Assembly: GCA_013115145.1 (NCBI GenBank)
Contig: JAAPAO010000260.1
Location: 1-45,961 of the forward strand
DNA from: Perkinsus chesapeaki
Taxonomy: Eukaryota; Perkinsozoa; Perkinsida; Perkinsidae
Direction: 5' to 3'
DNA: 45,961 bases
The notes below the pieces were generated by a model, which saw only the letters and a list, made by a program, of their open reading frames with translations, was not told where the DNA came from and ran no database searches. The translations under genes and the position numbers were made by a program. Below are positions 31,092-41,557 of this stretch, one piece after another (the stretch's first letter is position 1; each line of letters begins with the position of its first letter).

Positions 31092-31781
31092 ATGAGACTA
31101 CGATCAGCAGCACCTGAGGTCATTCTACACTACCGATAGTGTTATTACTTTATTCAGGCAATAATAATAACAACACCTCCTCGACCAGAGGAATACCCCA
31201 CATGGACGGCCATCGCTCTCACGTGGTTAGCTTTCTTCACAGTGGCCTTCGGATTAGCGTAGGTTACAAACAAACTAGACTCGGAATCTCTTTTCGACCC
31301 ACAAAAAAACGAAACCGTTATTTCCGGGTCGGGCCATGTGGGTCGGCTTTAACGCAACCTGTCGAGTACTCAACCATCGATTGAATTCTTCACGGAGCCG
31401 ACTTCGTGGGATATTCAGACTCCTTCCGTAATGCTCCTTTCGATATAGGGTATGCTAGGAGGCAGCAGCCCCTGGTGGTAGATACCTCCTGATGTGGTAC
31501 CGGCAACGTAAACACGAAAAGTCGGTCGAGCGTCATCAAAAGATATTGGAGAAACAGCGACTGAAGCGCGCTTCGCTGGACGCTTGTAGGTGACCGATGT
31601 CGATGTGGTCCTACTGTTTTGTGGTTCAGTGATGAAAGCTGCGGAAGCTGGTGAAGTGCCACAGCGCAAGAAAGAGAGAAAGTCGAAGATAGGAGGGACG
31701 CGGAGGGAAAGGGACGATGACCATAGTCCTGAGAAGGCATCCAGGAGGGTAAGTGCCAGATATGGAGGACCATCACAATAG
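31092..31781 (+). CDS. small single-pass membrane protein with basic coiled tail
   Basis: Five exons: 31092-31118, 31158-31258, 31459-31477, 31522-31585, 31630-31781, all in phase, giving 120 residues. The order is a short N-terminus, Pro-rich TTPPRPEEYPTW, one hydrophobic helix TAIALTWLAFFTVAFGLA (about residues 25-43), then a basic, probably helical tail (ERHQKILEKQRLKRASLDAL, QRKKERKSK) and a charged end. Introns of 39, 44 and 44 nt, plus one of 200 nt; exon 3 is only 19 nt. I recognise no family. A competing open frame on the minus strand (31823-31415) is rejected because it lacks a start and splice partners. Confidence 0.6.
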
Positions 31782-32226
31782 CCTTTTAACTTACGAGAAT
31801 ACTGCGACGCATATAATCTTCAATATATAAGAAGTGGAATTCACGCTTACGATGCTTAACGTTATCATAATGAACATGTGAAGGTGAAATAATTGAAAAT
31901 TGCGTATGTCGGAAAATATAACGAGAAAAGTGGTTGCTAGTAATGTATTGGCAACACATTATTACACTGGCTACGTAACACAGTCTTGCGCAGTGCATAA
32001 CGTATATGTATCCTTATAGTCATGTAATCTCGCTGGATGATCTTATAGATATATATATTATAAGTTGTTAAGACGATGTTATGTAAACTACTCACACGTT
32101 TACATGCATACTGGGTAAATGTATTTATATTTGCAAATATACAGTATTGTAATGTATTTTATTCGTCACTTGTTTTTATGCGCCCATCTTGATATTAGAC
32201 AAAGCGTTTAATCTGTAACTAGCATC
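31782..32226. other. AT-rich intergenic region
   Basis: 445 bp, strongly AT-rich from 31850 on, with ATATATATATTATAAG near 32047-32062. No gene seen; probably the promoter of the next gene. Confidence 0.5.
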
Positions 32227-32509
32227 ATGGCGTCACTTGCTAGCGACTCGTGCGTACAGATTCTAGCTCATCATCACCAAGGACCTGACAAGGAGCATCA
32301 CAAGCACAATCGACGGAAGGTGAAAGAACGCAGTAGGCCGACTCACCTTTCACCATCCCTCTCACCATCTGCGGCTCGCACTAGCGCTGAGGAGCGAAGT
32401 AAGTCGGCACCCGCTGGCCGTGGCGTTCCTATTTGCTCTCGTGGGCTCAGGTCGATCTCCTACCTCTGGTGGCAAAACGCGGAAGAGCAAGCTGCTCGGC
32501 CATCATTAA
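32227..32509 (+). CDS. small basic Ser/His-rich protein
   Basis: Exon 1 32227-32398, a 52-nt intron, exon 2 32451-32509; 76 residues. It starts MASLASDSCVQILAHHHQGP, then a KEHHKHNRRKVKERSRP stretch, SPSLSPSAARTS and a basic end (GGKTRKSKLLGHH). Low complexity and strongly basic, so RNA binding or nuclear location is possible. Without the intron a longer, less plausible 132-residue frame results. No family recognised. Confidence 0.5.
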
Positions 32510-32669
32510 TTAGGCGGAGCGAAGCATTTAATAATTACGTGTCGGCCCTTTGTTGTTATTACGGAGTCTTGCGTTATAAGAAAGGTGCCAATATTAATAA
32601 CAGATTGCTTTGGGGCGTGATATGATATTTTTGAATGTCAAGTGGACAGGTGGTGCTGCTGTCAGTTTT

Positions 32670-33440
32670 ATGTCTGATATTGAATCCCCCTGCTCTCCTC
32701 CCTCTCCAACAGCTACCACTACTGACTCCACGACTGAGATGCCCTCCACCTCTGATAGTGTCCAGAGCGCCTCAATGGGTTGGGGCCAACAGCTCAAGCG
32801 ATGGTTCAATCTTAATTTTATCCTGCCCGCTAGAAGCCTTCAAAAAATAGATTTGGCGTCGGCTGTTTTACTAGGTATGTCAAATGCATGCTTCGAGCTT
32901 AGATCCTCTCCTCAGGCCTGTGGTTTGGTATCTTCCCTATACCTGGAACAAGTACGGCTCTGCTCGGTGCATTCTTGGTTATATTCCGCCGAAGTCGCTG
33001 GACCAAGTGGTGTAGGCTCCTACCTCCTGTCCCCTTTTGTGTCGCCATCACTTCTCTCTTAGGTCCGAATGCTCCTCAGTCTACTATAGCCTTTGGGGTT
33101 AATCTTCTCTGCACCCCCCTATGCATCGCCCTTATACCAGCCTGGCTGAGGATAGGTGAGTATCTGAAACGGCTCGCCAAAGGTAACCTCCTTCCCAGGT
33201 GGTTTGGTGTCACCGCCAAGGTTCGTCGGTTGCCATCCAGATTCTATCGTGTCTGCCATTAAAGCCAGTGACGGTCTCCTAGCTGTCCTTCGTGCCCTTC
33301 AGACCTTCGCCTCGTGCATAGGTCTTTGTATAATCGTATACCTAGCTTTCACTCCAGTAGTTGCCCTTATGTGGTGGTTCATGTTGAGGCCTCAAGGCAG
33401 CGCCAGGCTGCCGGTTCTGGGACCGCAATCTCGAGAATGA
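32670..33440 (+). CDS. multi-pass membrane protein, DUF2062-like
   Basis: Start chosen at 32670 (MSDIESPCSPPSP); an in-frame ATG at 32622 is possible. A Ser/Thr/Pro-rich head leads to GWGQQLKRWFNLNFILP and a membrane block. After an intron of about 40 nt (donor at 32875, acceptor ending CTCAG at 32912), GLWFGIFPIPGTSTALLGAF resembles the G.F.G.PIPG signature of DUF2062 membrane proteins. It is followed by FGVNLLCTPLCIALIPAWLR, then another short intron near 33205-33265, and a last helix (CIGLCIIVYLAFTPVVALMW). Function of the family is unknown to me. Only about 120 bp separate it from the next gene. Confidence 0.6.
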
Positions 33441-33561
33441 GTCGAGCCTTGCAGAGTTCGGGTGCGACTCATTTAAGATATTTTTTGAAAACATCTTGTT
33501 CGACTTTCAATTCGGTCGGGTCCAGGTGAGCGTGCTTCTTTCTTTTGTTTTCAATCCCACA

Positions 33562-35892
33562 ATGCCGGGCCGAAAGCTCATCGTCAAAGGGCGAGCGCCG
33601 AGTCCTGCTGTAATTCAGAGGCGACAGGAGGCTGCGGCGGCAAGGGCAGAGTTCGAGGCCTTGAAGAACGAGAAGACCCTGGTGAAGATTCGATGGGAGC
33701 ATAAGCCAGGGAAGATGCTCTGGGGTAGGCCTCCTGTGTGCCTCCGCGCTCGGCAGCTGTCGTCAGTCTCCTCCAATTGCTTCAAGGACCATGTCTTGTC
33801 CACTCCAGAGCGACCGGCCTTCTATCTGGGCCCCATGCCGGGCTTCTTCAACGGTGACATCATGCAAGTGGTAAGGATTTGCCCCTATGACATTCTTTTC
33901 TGCATCCTGCGGAGGTGTGCTCGGAGCTGCGGAAATACAGTTAGAAATTCGCTCGAAAATAAGTTCAAAAAATAAGGTGTCGTATTCCCTCGGGGAGCCA
34001 CTGATGCCCCTATATGGCAGGTACAGTCGGTATCGGTCCATCCAGGTCTGCATCCAACATTGAGGCCCAACAAGCTCCTTCCACCACCAAAAGTTAAAGT
34101 GCTTCCGTGCATCGATGATGGACAGCAGAAGGTGCAGTATCCACTACTGCCTGCAACCGAGGTCGAACATGATAATAATGATGTAGCGTTGAGAAATCGT
34201 AAGGAGGATCAAGTGAGGCAAGATTCTCCTAGTGACGAGGCCCTGGCTTACGCCTTCCGTCAAAAGTTGCGTGGTATCACCGCTGACGGCCTTGAGGTGC
34301 TTGCCGGGCGAATGCAAGATCGGTCGGACCTTCCACCGGTGCTGTGGAGGGTGCTGGCCCGGTACGTGGGGCGGAGGTGCCCTGAGCTCCCTTTGCCGAC
34401 CTTGGACTACCTTCTTGCCACTGACATGTCCCTCTACTGTGAAGACTGGCATTTGATAAGGTCCGGTCTGGAGGTCCACCTCAGGGAGTTTGCTCGGTGT
34501 CCGGAGAGTGAGTTCGGTCTGGCGGGCCATCTGCTGCTGTTGAAGATGTTGCACAGGGTACCCAGGAAAGTTGCAGCAGGTTTGGCGCTGCCTTTGGGTA
34601 ATTTCCTGGCGCGCGCCGTTCCTCTCATGGACAGTCGAACGCTCGGAGAAGCGTGTAGATTACTGCTGCCTCTGAGTCGGTATGGAGTTGCTGAAGGTTG
34701 GTGGAATGCAGCCGCTGTTAAGATGGCGTCTTTGGGCCCGACCGAGGCAACAGTGACCAAGATTCAGGGCCTACTGGAGACCGGTGAACTCAGCAAGAGC
34801 AGTCGGAAGTTCCTTGGGGAAATGTTACGGGACTCTGTGTCCCTCGAGTCACGAGAAGACCCCCTCCTCAGCGCCCTCGCCGAGCCTCCTGCCCTCGCCC
34901 CACCAGCTCCCAGTGATCCAATAGAGCCAGCAGACTCTGGCGCGGAGCCCGTGTCTGATGACCTGCTGGTGAGGAGCCCGAGGGCAGCCCGCCAAGCTGA
35001 ATTACTATGTTCCACTTTGCCCAAGTATCCCGTGTATCCGCTATCATCCACCCCAATCCTCTGGCACCTTTCCCCGGCCCACTGCAGCCGTGCTGTGTTC
35101 GACCTGACCGCTCATAAGGTAGCTTACCGCCTTACCCTCCCCTCCAGTGGATCTTGTGTCAGTTGGCGTTGGTCATACGCTCAGCCGCTGCCGACAGCTG
35201 TGGACTGGCATTCCGCCAAAGACATCGAGGCCTGCCAGGAAGGCTCACTGATCGTGCTAAGGCAGAGGACTTTGCCGGACTTCTGGCCACCGCCGCTTGC
35301 TCCCGAGTATTTTGGCAGGCGCCATTGGGGCCTATCGTTGGTGGTCAGGTTGATCGATTCTCCCACCGCGATCTCTGTATAGTAATTCAAGCCCTGGGAT
35401 CCTTCTACCGTACACGACTCCTCTCGGAGGCAGAGGTCAGATCGGTCTTAGAACCAGCGTTGTCGAGGCTTATGACCAACGATGCCGTAAAGCGTACTCT
35501 ACCGGTGGACCTGGCTAGGGTGGTGTCTGGCGTCAAGTAGGAGAGGCCTTCGTGGCGGTCTTCCAGTGATATTGTTCAGGTATCTTCCAGACTCACCATG
35601 GCGGAGTGGTATCATTGCAGGCCTCGAGCGACATACCGTGTACCTCTTTAGCTTGCCTTACACAGTCCCCCTAAGAGAGGCCATCCCTTCCAGTGCACTA
35701 GTGTCCTACTGCGTGTCCTGGAGCAGTATGAGGGGAGATGGCAGAGCTTTAAGGCTTCTGGCCAACCATCTACCGAAGAGGAAAGCAGACCTCGGTGCCG
35801 GAGAGTGGACTCGGTGCGTGCAGGCTCTTGCCAAGGGTCGACGACTCCGGATGAGGCGAAGGCTTGAGAGACGCCTTACTAGAGTGCAGTGA
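33562..35892 (+). CDS. large alpha-helical (possibly repeat) protein, unknown function
   Basis: Exons 33562-33870, 34021-35094 (or to 35118), 35148-35536, 35580-35892; 694 residues with the 53-nt second intron. Using the 35118 donor instead gives a 29-nt intron, below the usual minimum here. The N-terminus MPGRKLIVKGRAPSP is basic. Residues about 150-330 are Leu-rich helices in tandem (VLWRVLARYVGRRCP, LPTLDYLLATDM, GLAGHLLLLKMLHRV, LGEACRLLLPLSRYGV) like the helical repeats of organelle RNA-binding proteins (heptatricopeptide/FASTK-like style). Then a Pro-rich linker, another helical part, and a basic Arg-rich C-terminus. No RAP domain is visible. A mitochondrial role is a guess. Intron 3 carries the TTCGTGGCG motif. 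Confidence 0.7.
35547..35560 (+). repeat. intronic motif copy: CCTTCGTGGCGGTC
   Basis: Inside the 43-nt intron 35537-35579. Contains the full 9-base core TTCGTGGCG. Confidence 0.55.
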
Positions 35893-36165
35893 TCATGTTT
35901 CTGCTTAAACGTCGTTTCCTATATCCTTCGGCTCTTGAGCCTCCCTGGATGCCGGCTCTGATAGTTACATCTGATGTTGGCCCGTGTTAATGTCGGCAAC
36001 CTACGGCTTAGTGCTTGGCGAGCTCCATCGAGGTTGATGGCCACTGTAGGATTCTCATCAGTTCCAGAGACTCCCAGCGAGAGGCGAAGGCGCAGAAGGC
36101 TCAGGACCACCGAGGACATGGAACTGTGAGAACAACCGCAAGGCAAACTTTGATGGAAGTAGCTG

Positions 36166-36473
36166 ATGGTTAGGATGGACACTAAGGAGAAGCTGAAGTG
36201 GGCCGCCACTGTGGTGGTGGCAACCTTCCTTCCACTCTACGTTATGTACCGTTCTGCTGCTACCACGTCGGCCAAGCACGTAAGGTGACGACTTGCTGGT
36301 GAAGTGATGTCGACTTTCAGACGGAACAGCTTGCCATGCAAGAGGCGGCTGAGCGACGGGAATGGCTGCGCTTGGCATCGGTTCACGAGAAGGCGGAACA
36401 GAAGTACTCAGCAGATCCGGAGGAGAGAGCTAAGGGAGAGGCTGTGTTGGCAAAACATGGACAGACCCTATAG
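36166..36473 (+). CDS. small N-terminally anchored membrane protein
   Basis: Exon 1 36166-36279, a 41-nt intron, exon 2 36321-36473; 88 residues (ATG at 36175 is an alternative start). Basic start, one hydrophobic helix AATVVVATFLPLYVMY, then a long charged helix (QLAMQEAAERREWLRL, HEKAEQKYSADPEERAKGEA). The shape (short basic end, one helix, charged tail) is that of small mitochondrial inner-membrane assembly factors or ER proteins, but no family is recognised. Confidence 0.6.
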
Positions 36474-36484
36474 TTTCTGTAAAC

Positions 36485-36655
36485 AATTACCATTGTTATT
36501 GTGTTACACTATAAGGTTTAATTACCATTGTTATTGTGTTACACTATAAGGCTTAATTACCATTGTTATTGTGTTACACTATGAGGTTTGATTACCATTG
36601 TTATTGTGTTACACTATAAGGTTTAATTACCATTGTTATTGTGTAATAGTATAAA
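36485..36655. repeat. minisatellite, 5 x 35 bp
   Basis: Five copies of AATTACCATTGTTATTGTGTT plus ACACTATAAGGTTT (35 bp) starting at 36485, 36520, 36555, 36590 and 36625. It lies between the convergent 3' ends of the small membrane-protein gene and HSBP1. Confidence 0.95.
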
Positions 36656-36703
36656 GACAAAACCTACACATTTGGGAGAAAATTAATTAGTCGATCATGA
36701 AGG

Positions 36704-37136
36704 TCATCGGTCATCCACAGAAAGATCATTTGACGAGGTCTGAGAGGGCATGCTGTGGCACCACGCGAGGCCATCGTCTCCACCTTGCTGGCCAGATCCT
36801 GAATGTTCCTCTCGAGCTCATCAACACGATTGGTCATCTCATCGATGCGCCCAACAATGGTATCGGACATGCTTTGAAACCGGGTTTGCTAAAGGCCGCT
36901 TCCATCACAACACACAAAGGCTCTCACCATCTCCTTAAGCAGATTCGATACGAACGCCGTGAGCTCCTGATTGGACTGCTCCGCGACTGATGTCTCTTGG
37001 GAGCTTGTCGAAGAGGGAACTTCGGCACCTGAGTGTCATTGAGGGCTCATATGGCTATATCGGATATACCTCCCCGTTCGACAGAGTACCCCGCGTTGGC
37101 CTTGATACTGCCACTACTGGTACGAACGTCCGCCAT
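36704..37136 (-). CDS. HSBP1: heat shock factor-binding protein 1
   Basis: HSBP1 is a small coiled-coil protein that binds heat shock factor and damps its activity; it also associates with WASH-complex assembly in animals. Exons: 37136-37070, 37028-36928, 36888-36784, 36739-36704, in phase, 102 residues; introns are 41, 39 and 44 nt. The core QELTAFVSNLLKEMQTRFQS and SMSDTIVGRIDEMTNRVDEL follows the family (human: MSDQIIGRIDDM) and is a heptad-repeat coiled coil. The N-terminal 40 residues are Ser/Glu rich and longer than usual. Very secure identification. Confidence 0.95.
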
Positions 37137-37873
37137 TAATGAGTACTAAGAACCCTGGCAGTAGCGGACAAGCGACGCGTGCTTCTAGCTGGGACAAGCC
37201 TTAGGTTGGAGGGCAGCAGAGTGGAAGGATGAGCACTGTCAGCCGGGCAAAAGGGTATCGACATATCGATAAATCGATTAAGATTCGACCTATTCTCATT
37301 ATTAATTAGATCATCATTATGCAACATTCAACGTATGGGAGAGTGCTTGTCGCCGACTCGAACGACTTAAATCATTCGGAAGGCAAAGATTCTCTCCTAC
37401 TTATGGCAGCGTAGTAGACCATCGACGACCACCAGGAGAACGAGGAGGTTAAATCCACTGCCTCGACCATTATTAGTTGCTCCATCAGTACCCCTGCGCA
37501 GCTGGAGGCGCCCAAGTGTAATAATGGCGACCTCCAGCTATCATGCTGCAGACAGGCCACAGTCAATGGGCGCTAATATCATCACAGTGAGCAGCAGCAT
37601 CAGCATTATCATAATCATTCAGACACAGCCAAAGAATTGTTCAATCCGCACACCCTCTACGAGGACTCAGCAGAATACTGTCAATAATTCTTGTATCATC
37701 ATTAATTGCATTATTAAAGGCATCAGATTCAACCTTATAACTTCATAGATACCTCTGCGGTGGTAATAGCAAGAAGATGGGTTGGATCATCATTGCCACT
37801 GTACCGTCAGTCCGTACAAATTAGGCCGATATAGCGTAATCGATCTCGGAAGCCGGCGCAAGATACTTGGAGG
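37137..37873. other. intergenic, no gene seen
   Basis: About 740 bp upstream of HSBP1. It contains CGACATATCGATAAATCGATTAAG near 37258-37281 (short overlapping inverted words) and ATTATCATAATCATT-type AT-rich stretches near 37600-37740. No gene supported. Confidence 0.45.
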
Positions 37874-38230
37874 TCATCTAGCGCTCGCCGTCTTAATCGA
37901 TATGGGTGTGCGTCGCGCCTGAGTGACATGTCGGCTTCTTGGTGGGGATGCTGGCAATTCTTCACCATATTTCCGTCCCAGGAACTTGGTGTGGGTACGG
38001 CAGTGGAACTTTAAAAACACTGTGGTTTGCCCAATAACCGTTCGTATATCGGCCAAGACTGGGTTGTACGGCGGCACATGCGTGATAAGGATTATGGCCT
38101 CAATAATGACCGTTTTAGGGCTTAGAGGGGAAGGGCGTTAAAGATACGCCAATGTTTGAAATAATTTACCAGACAACAGCTTGTAGGAGGTTGAATTTTG
38201 GATAGAGCTGCTAAGTGGGCAAGGGGACAT
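37874..38230 (-). CDS. hypothetical small protein, two exons
   Basis: Exon 1 38230-38170 (MSPCPLSSSIQNSTSYKLLS), an intron of 111 nt ending CAACCCAG, exon 2 38058-37874; 81 residues in phase. Exon 2 reads ADIRTVIGQTTVFLKFHCRT and GRKYGEELPASPPRSRH. Other acceptors are possible, because the frame is open from about 38150. An overlapping plus-strand ORF (37923-38141) is less likely. No family recognised. Confidence 0.35.
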
Positions 38231-38280
38231 CGGGAATCTTTCCGGTATCAGTGGTAGTGTTGATTATTAAACTGAGGTGA
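38231..38280. promoter_or_regulatory. 50-bp bidirectional promoter interval
   Basis: Only 50 bp separate the proposed start codons of the minus-strand small gene (38230) and the plus-strand AAMP-like gene (38281). If both models are right, the two genes share a promoter or one promoter lies in the other gene. Confidence 0.35.
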
Positions 38281-40637
38281 ATGTCCGTTCCACCAAGCAA
38301 CACTGATAAGGCAGAGGAGGGCAATACCAATAGACAGGAGGACCAAGAGGAGGAGATCTACATCAACCCTGATGATTGTATAGACCTTGGCGAAGGCATT
38401 GATGATTCAGCTGAGGTAGTATGAATGAAGCATGCATCAACCAAAGATACCGCAGGTGGCGGCTGATGAGAGGGCAGGGGTAAATAATGATCTATTGGAG
38501 GCAGCTGAAGAGGAGGAAGAACAGGACAACTGCTCCATTACCTATCCCTTTACAGACGCTGCATTAAGCCTGGCAGCAAACCCTAAGGATCATACACTCG
38601 TGGCTGTGGTAGCAATTATACCATATTTCCATCACAAATGCCTATGAATAGGGTCTTCAAAATGACACTGCTGAGCTGCTTCGGATTAGGCCGGGCTCCG
38701 TAGAGCCTTTAAGGATTCTCAGAGGTAGTTTGGCGTCTGTGGTATCATCCGTACTGGTGGGTTCAGGGCACACTGATAGCGTAGTGTCGGTAGCCTTCAG
38801 CTTTGACGGTGAGCTCCTGGCCACAGGCAGCTACGATGGCACTGTAAGGATATGGGAAATGGCCAAGTTGATGGCCGAAACTGGAGGTAGTAATATCTCT
38901 ATCCGGAACACCATCGGCCTGGTCAGATTGCACAACGTCGATGCTGACGCTGGAGGGTCCTGGGGAGGGTGTCGAATGGGTCTCATGGCACCCTAAAGGC
39001 CATGCCGTCTGTGCTGGCAGTCAGGACGGTACGGCGTGGATGTGGTGGGCTGGTAAGGCCAGTGGAGGCGGTAATGTGATGCAGGTATCTCTATAGGGGC
39101 GACTAGAGATCAAAGAGGGTTCGGTCAGGTATTCGCTGGGGCGCATGGCTCTTCGGTGAACTGCGGCAGCTTCTCGATAGACGGCAAGGCTGTAGTGACG
39201 GCTGGGCTGGACGGCGTAGTGGCTGTGTGGAACCCTAGGACAGGTAGAAATGTCGGAGGGGGGAATCGAACCAGGGACCTTTGGATAGGTGCGACTGCGG
39301 CGTCCTGTAGGACTAATGAGGAGGAGCTGCAGAGGAGCCAGCGACAAAGGCAGGTGGACGGTGATGTTGACATGGAAGAGGAGGTTCCAGGTGAGATGCT
39401 TGGCTGTGGCGCGCGGGAAAGATCCGTGTTGGGTCAGAAGGAGGCATTGTATCGATGGCTTTGATGCCACCAGAGGCGGGCAGCAGTCCAGTTGCCCTTG
39501 TCGGCACGATCGATGGTGACGTGAAGGTAATGCGGATGCAGGTTCGATCCCTGGCCAGGGCATCTATTCTGTTTCAGTTGGTTCAGTTGGAAACTGGGAA
39601 GCTTCTGGGCAAACTCCGCGGCTCCTCTGACGTCCAGATAGCCGGCCAACCACTGTCCGCCACAGACGGCAACAACAGTGCCTCGACTGAGGACGCTTAT
39701 AGCGTGGAGGCCTTGGGCTTCAGTGTGCCGGCAACCACTGGGTCAGGGGCGCAGCCGACACCTATATTACTGGCTGCTGGGGACCTGAAGGGCAAGCTGC
39801 TCATTTATGAGGCATCAAAGTTATTGGCGAGAGGGGTAGTAAAGCTGGAGGGGATAGGGTTTAACACACCTACATAGGAAAATAATAATCTGGCCTAGCA
39901 TCTTGATGTCGCTTCTTCAAGATATTTTTGAGGTTGATTGGACGGAATGCGTAATAAAATTAGGCAGAGTTAGCGTTGTGATCACGCATGGGCCTGCTGC
40001 CGCTGGGGCGTGACCACGAGAAGCTATCGAAAGCGGTGGTAGTGCTTTAACAGCTCTGGTCACTAACGATGGCTCTCGTAGGGTTTGAAGTTAGGTTTGG
40101 GTTAGACGAGGGTCATTATAAATTCCACATTGGGCTGATAAACAGGCGAGTGATGCACCACAATCTGAGGAGCGACTGTATATAGTAATTATTACTACCT
40201 AAATCACTTAACCATAGATCACTTACAAAATTTGTGCTCGTGGCGGCAGGTCCCTGCCGATAGGCTATGCTCAACATGCCCCTATCTCCTGTTTCTGCGG
40301 AAGTATCACATTATTGTCCTTAGTCGGGTCCTCGCCATCAAGTGTCACTGTCATCCGGTGCCACACGCTTAGCTTGGCATCCTCATGGTCTCCCTGTAGT
40401 AGCTGTGGGCCAAACTGATGGTGTCGTAGAGGTTATCAATGGTCTTACTGGGGAGGTATTGTCGAAGTGTCTCGGCCATCAGGAACAGATCTTGGATGTA
40501 GGCAGCTGCAGTGGTCGATGTTGGCATGTCTGGTTTAGGTATTATGCGTCCCTGGCTTCGAGGAGGGCTGGTTCCGAGTCGTCTCTGCTGGGGACGATAA
40601 CTGTATAAAGATATTCGACCTGCAGGTTATGACCTGA
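38281..40637 (+). CDS. AAMP/Sqt1-type WD40-repeat protein
   Basis: Yeast Sqt1 chaperones ribosomal protein uL16; AAMP is the animal relative. Exons: 38281-38415, 38456-38608, 38652-38724, 38767-38886, 38927-39084, 39129-39390, 39438-39526, 39578-39835, 40324-40497, 40539-40637; in phase, 506 residues. An acidic N-terminus (NRQEDQEEEIYINPDD) precedes the propeller. Blades include LRGHTDSVVSVAFSFDGELL / ATGSYDGTVRIWE; LEGPGEGVEWVSWHPKGHAV / CAGSQDGTAWMWW, the AAMP hallmark; AHGSSVNCGSFSIDGKAVVT / AGLDGVVAVWNPRTG; and a last blade RVVSAGDDNCIKIFD. Seven introns are 40-51 nt and one is 488 nt. 39244-39312 reads through a tRNA-like stretch in frame and may instead be spliced out. Confidence 0.9.
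39261..39277 (-). repeat. T-arm/B-box-like motif in the AAMP-like gene
   Basis: Minus strand reads CCCTGGTTCGATTCCCC, a good B-box match. The translated plus strand gives GNRTRDLW, a string typical of misread tRNA-like DNA. It lies in exon 6 of the simplest model or in an unmodelled intron starting GTAGAAATG at 39244. Confidence 0.55.
39406..39416 (+). repeat. intronic motif copy: GTGGCGCGCGG
   Basis: Inside the 47-nt intron 39391-39437; shares GTGGCGCGCGG with the SDR intron 5 copy (21560-21570). Confidence 0.5.
39539..39554 (+). repeat. T-arm/B-box-like motif in an AAMP-like intron
   Basis: CAGGTTCGATCCCTGG inside the 51-nt intron 39527-39577; matches GGTTCGANNCC, and its ends (CAGG/CCTG) can pair. 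Confidence 0.6.
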
Positions 40638-40736
40638 GCATTGCGCTATTTACCAACGTACAGCTGTTTCACCAACTCCTCCGACTGGCGTTCACCGGGG
40701 CTCCGCTCATCGTCAGTTTATTTAATCGCCTTTGCG

Positions 40737-41557
40737 ATGACCACTCAACGCCTTCCTCTTTACAGGAACAACTTCAATTGCGGCACCCTTTTGGGGAACT
40801 GGTATGAGGAGCGTCTGGCCCCGCAACAGAGAGCAAGGTCATCAGCGGGGACTGGGGAGGGCTGGGTGGAGGTGTTGGTAGATACGGTGAAGGGTACTTC
40901 TCGGCAGCGAACCTTTTGCTGGCCAACCCTAACTCGAGGACTTATGTCACCACCAGTAAGCATTTGGCTGAGGAGGGCCTTGGACTGGATAAAAGGGACA
41001 GGAAGCTCCGAGAGGAGGAGCTGATGGTGGGGAGGAGGACTGGGGTGGTAGGTGATGTTTGGTGTCCAGGCGGCACTCTCATCGACGCCAGCAAGTGACC
41101 TATTGGGAGGGGCATGCCCTTATGATTCGGATATGACCACTACGGCCAGAGATTCCTTTAGGAACCCTAGGGATGCATCATCCCTTCTTAGAGCAAGCAA
41201 GAGTAGTGCTATGATGGTGTGTAGGGTTGGTGAGCTGCTGCTGCTGCCTGTATAGGTGCCCATAATATAGGCACTAGTGGGGAGGAGTTGGAGGAATATA
41301 GGAGGAGATGGACCAAAGGTAATAGGGAGGAGGGCATAGCTCATGGTGGTGCCGGCGGCGGCGGGATCCATCTAGCCATTCATTGGAATGTGTTCCTGGC
41401 GTGGAGATATATCTCGTTTGTTGTTGATGTTCATGGGAGAAACTGGGGGAAATGGATTCTCCTAAAGTCATTTAGGGCTCTTTACGGCCACCTGTATAAG
41501 GGGCACTCTTCGAAGGACGACTGCAGTGTTCCCTCCCACGAGGGGATGTTGTTTTGA
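40737..41557 (+). CDS. possible axonemal protein with LGNW-EE motif
   Basis: Starts MTTQRLPLYRNNFNCGTLLG, then NWYEE. LIGNW.EE is a motif I associate with small ciliary microtubule-inner proteins such as CFAP107. A second coding frame (NLLLANPNSRTYVTTSKHLA, EEGLGLDKRDRKLREEELMV) can be joined by an intron of about 112 nt from 40811. Later pieces RNPRDASSLLRASKSS and SGEELEEYRRRWTKG are probable exons to about 41320. An alternative reading of 40640-40800 in another frame also exists. Exon borders and the end are not resolved. Confidence 0.35.

Noticed and set aside
31415-31823. Minus-strand coding region opposite the small membrane-protein gene
   Set aside because: It looks coding at first sight but has no start or splice partners. 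The plus strand gives a complete five-exon gene with 39-44 nt introns in phase.
12291-36655. CRISPR arrays
   Set aside because: The three tandem repeats have no unique spacers; they are simple minisatellites in a eukaryotic genome.
37923-38141. Plus ORF resembling a retroelement fragment (LVWVRQWNFK)
   Set aside because: The likeness is only a few residues. The minus strand has a two-exon model and better residue pattern.
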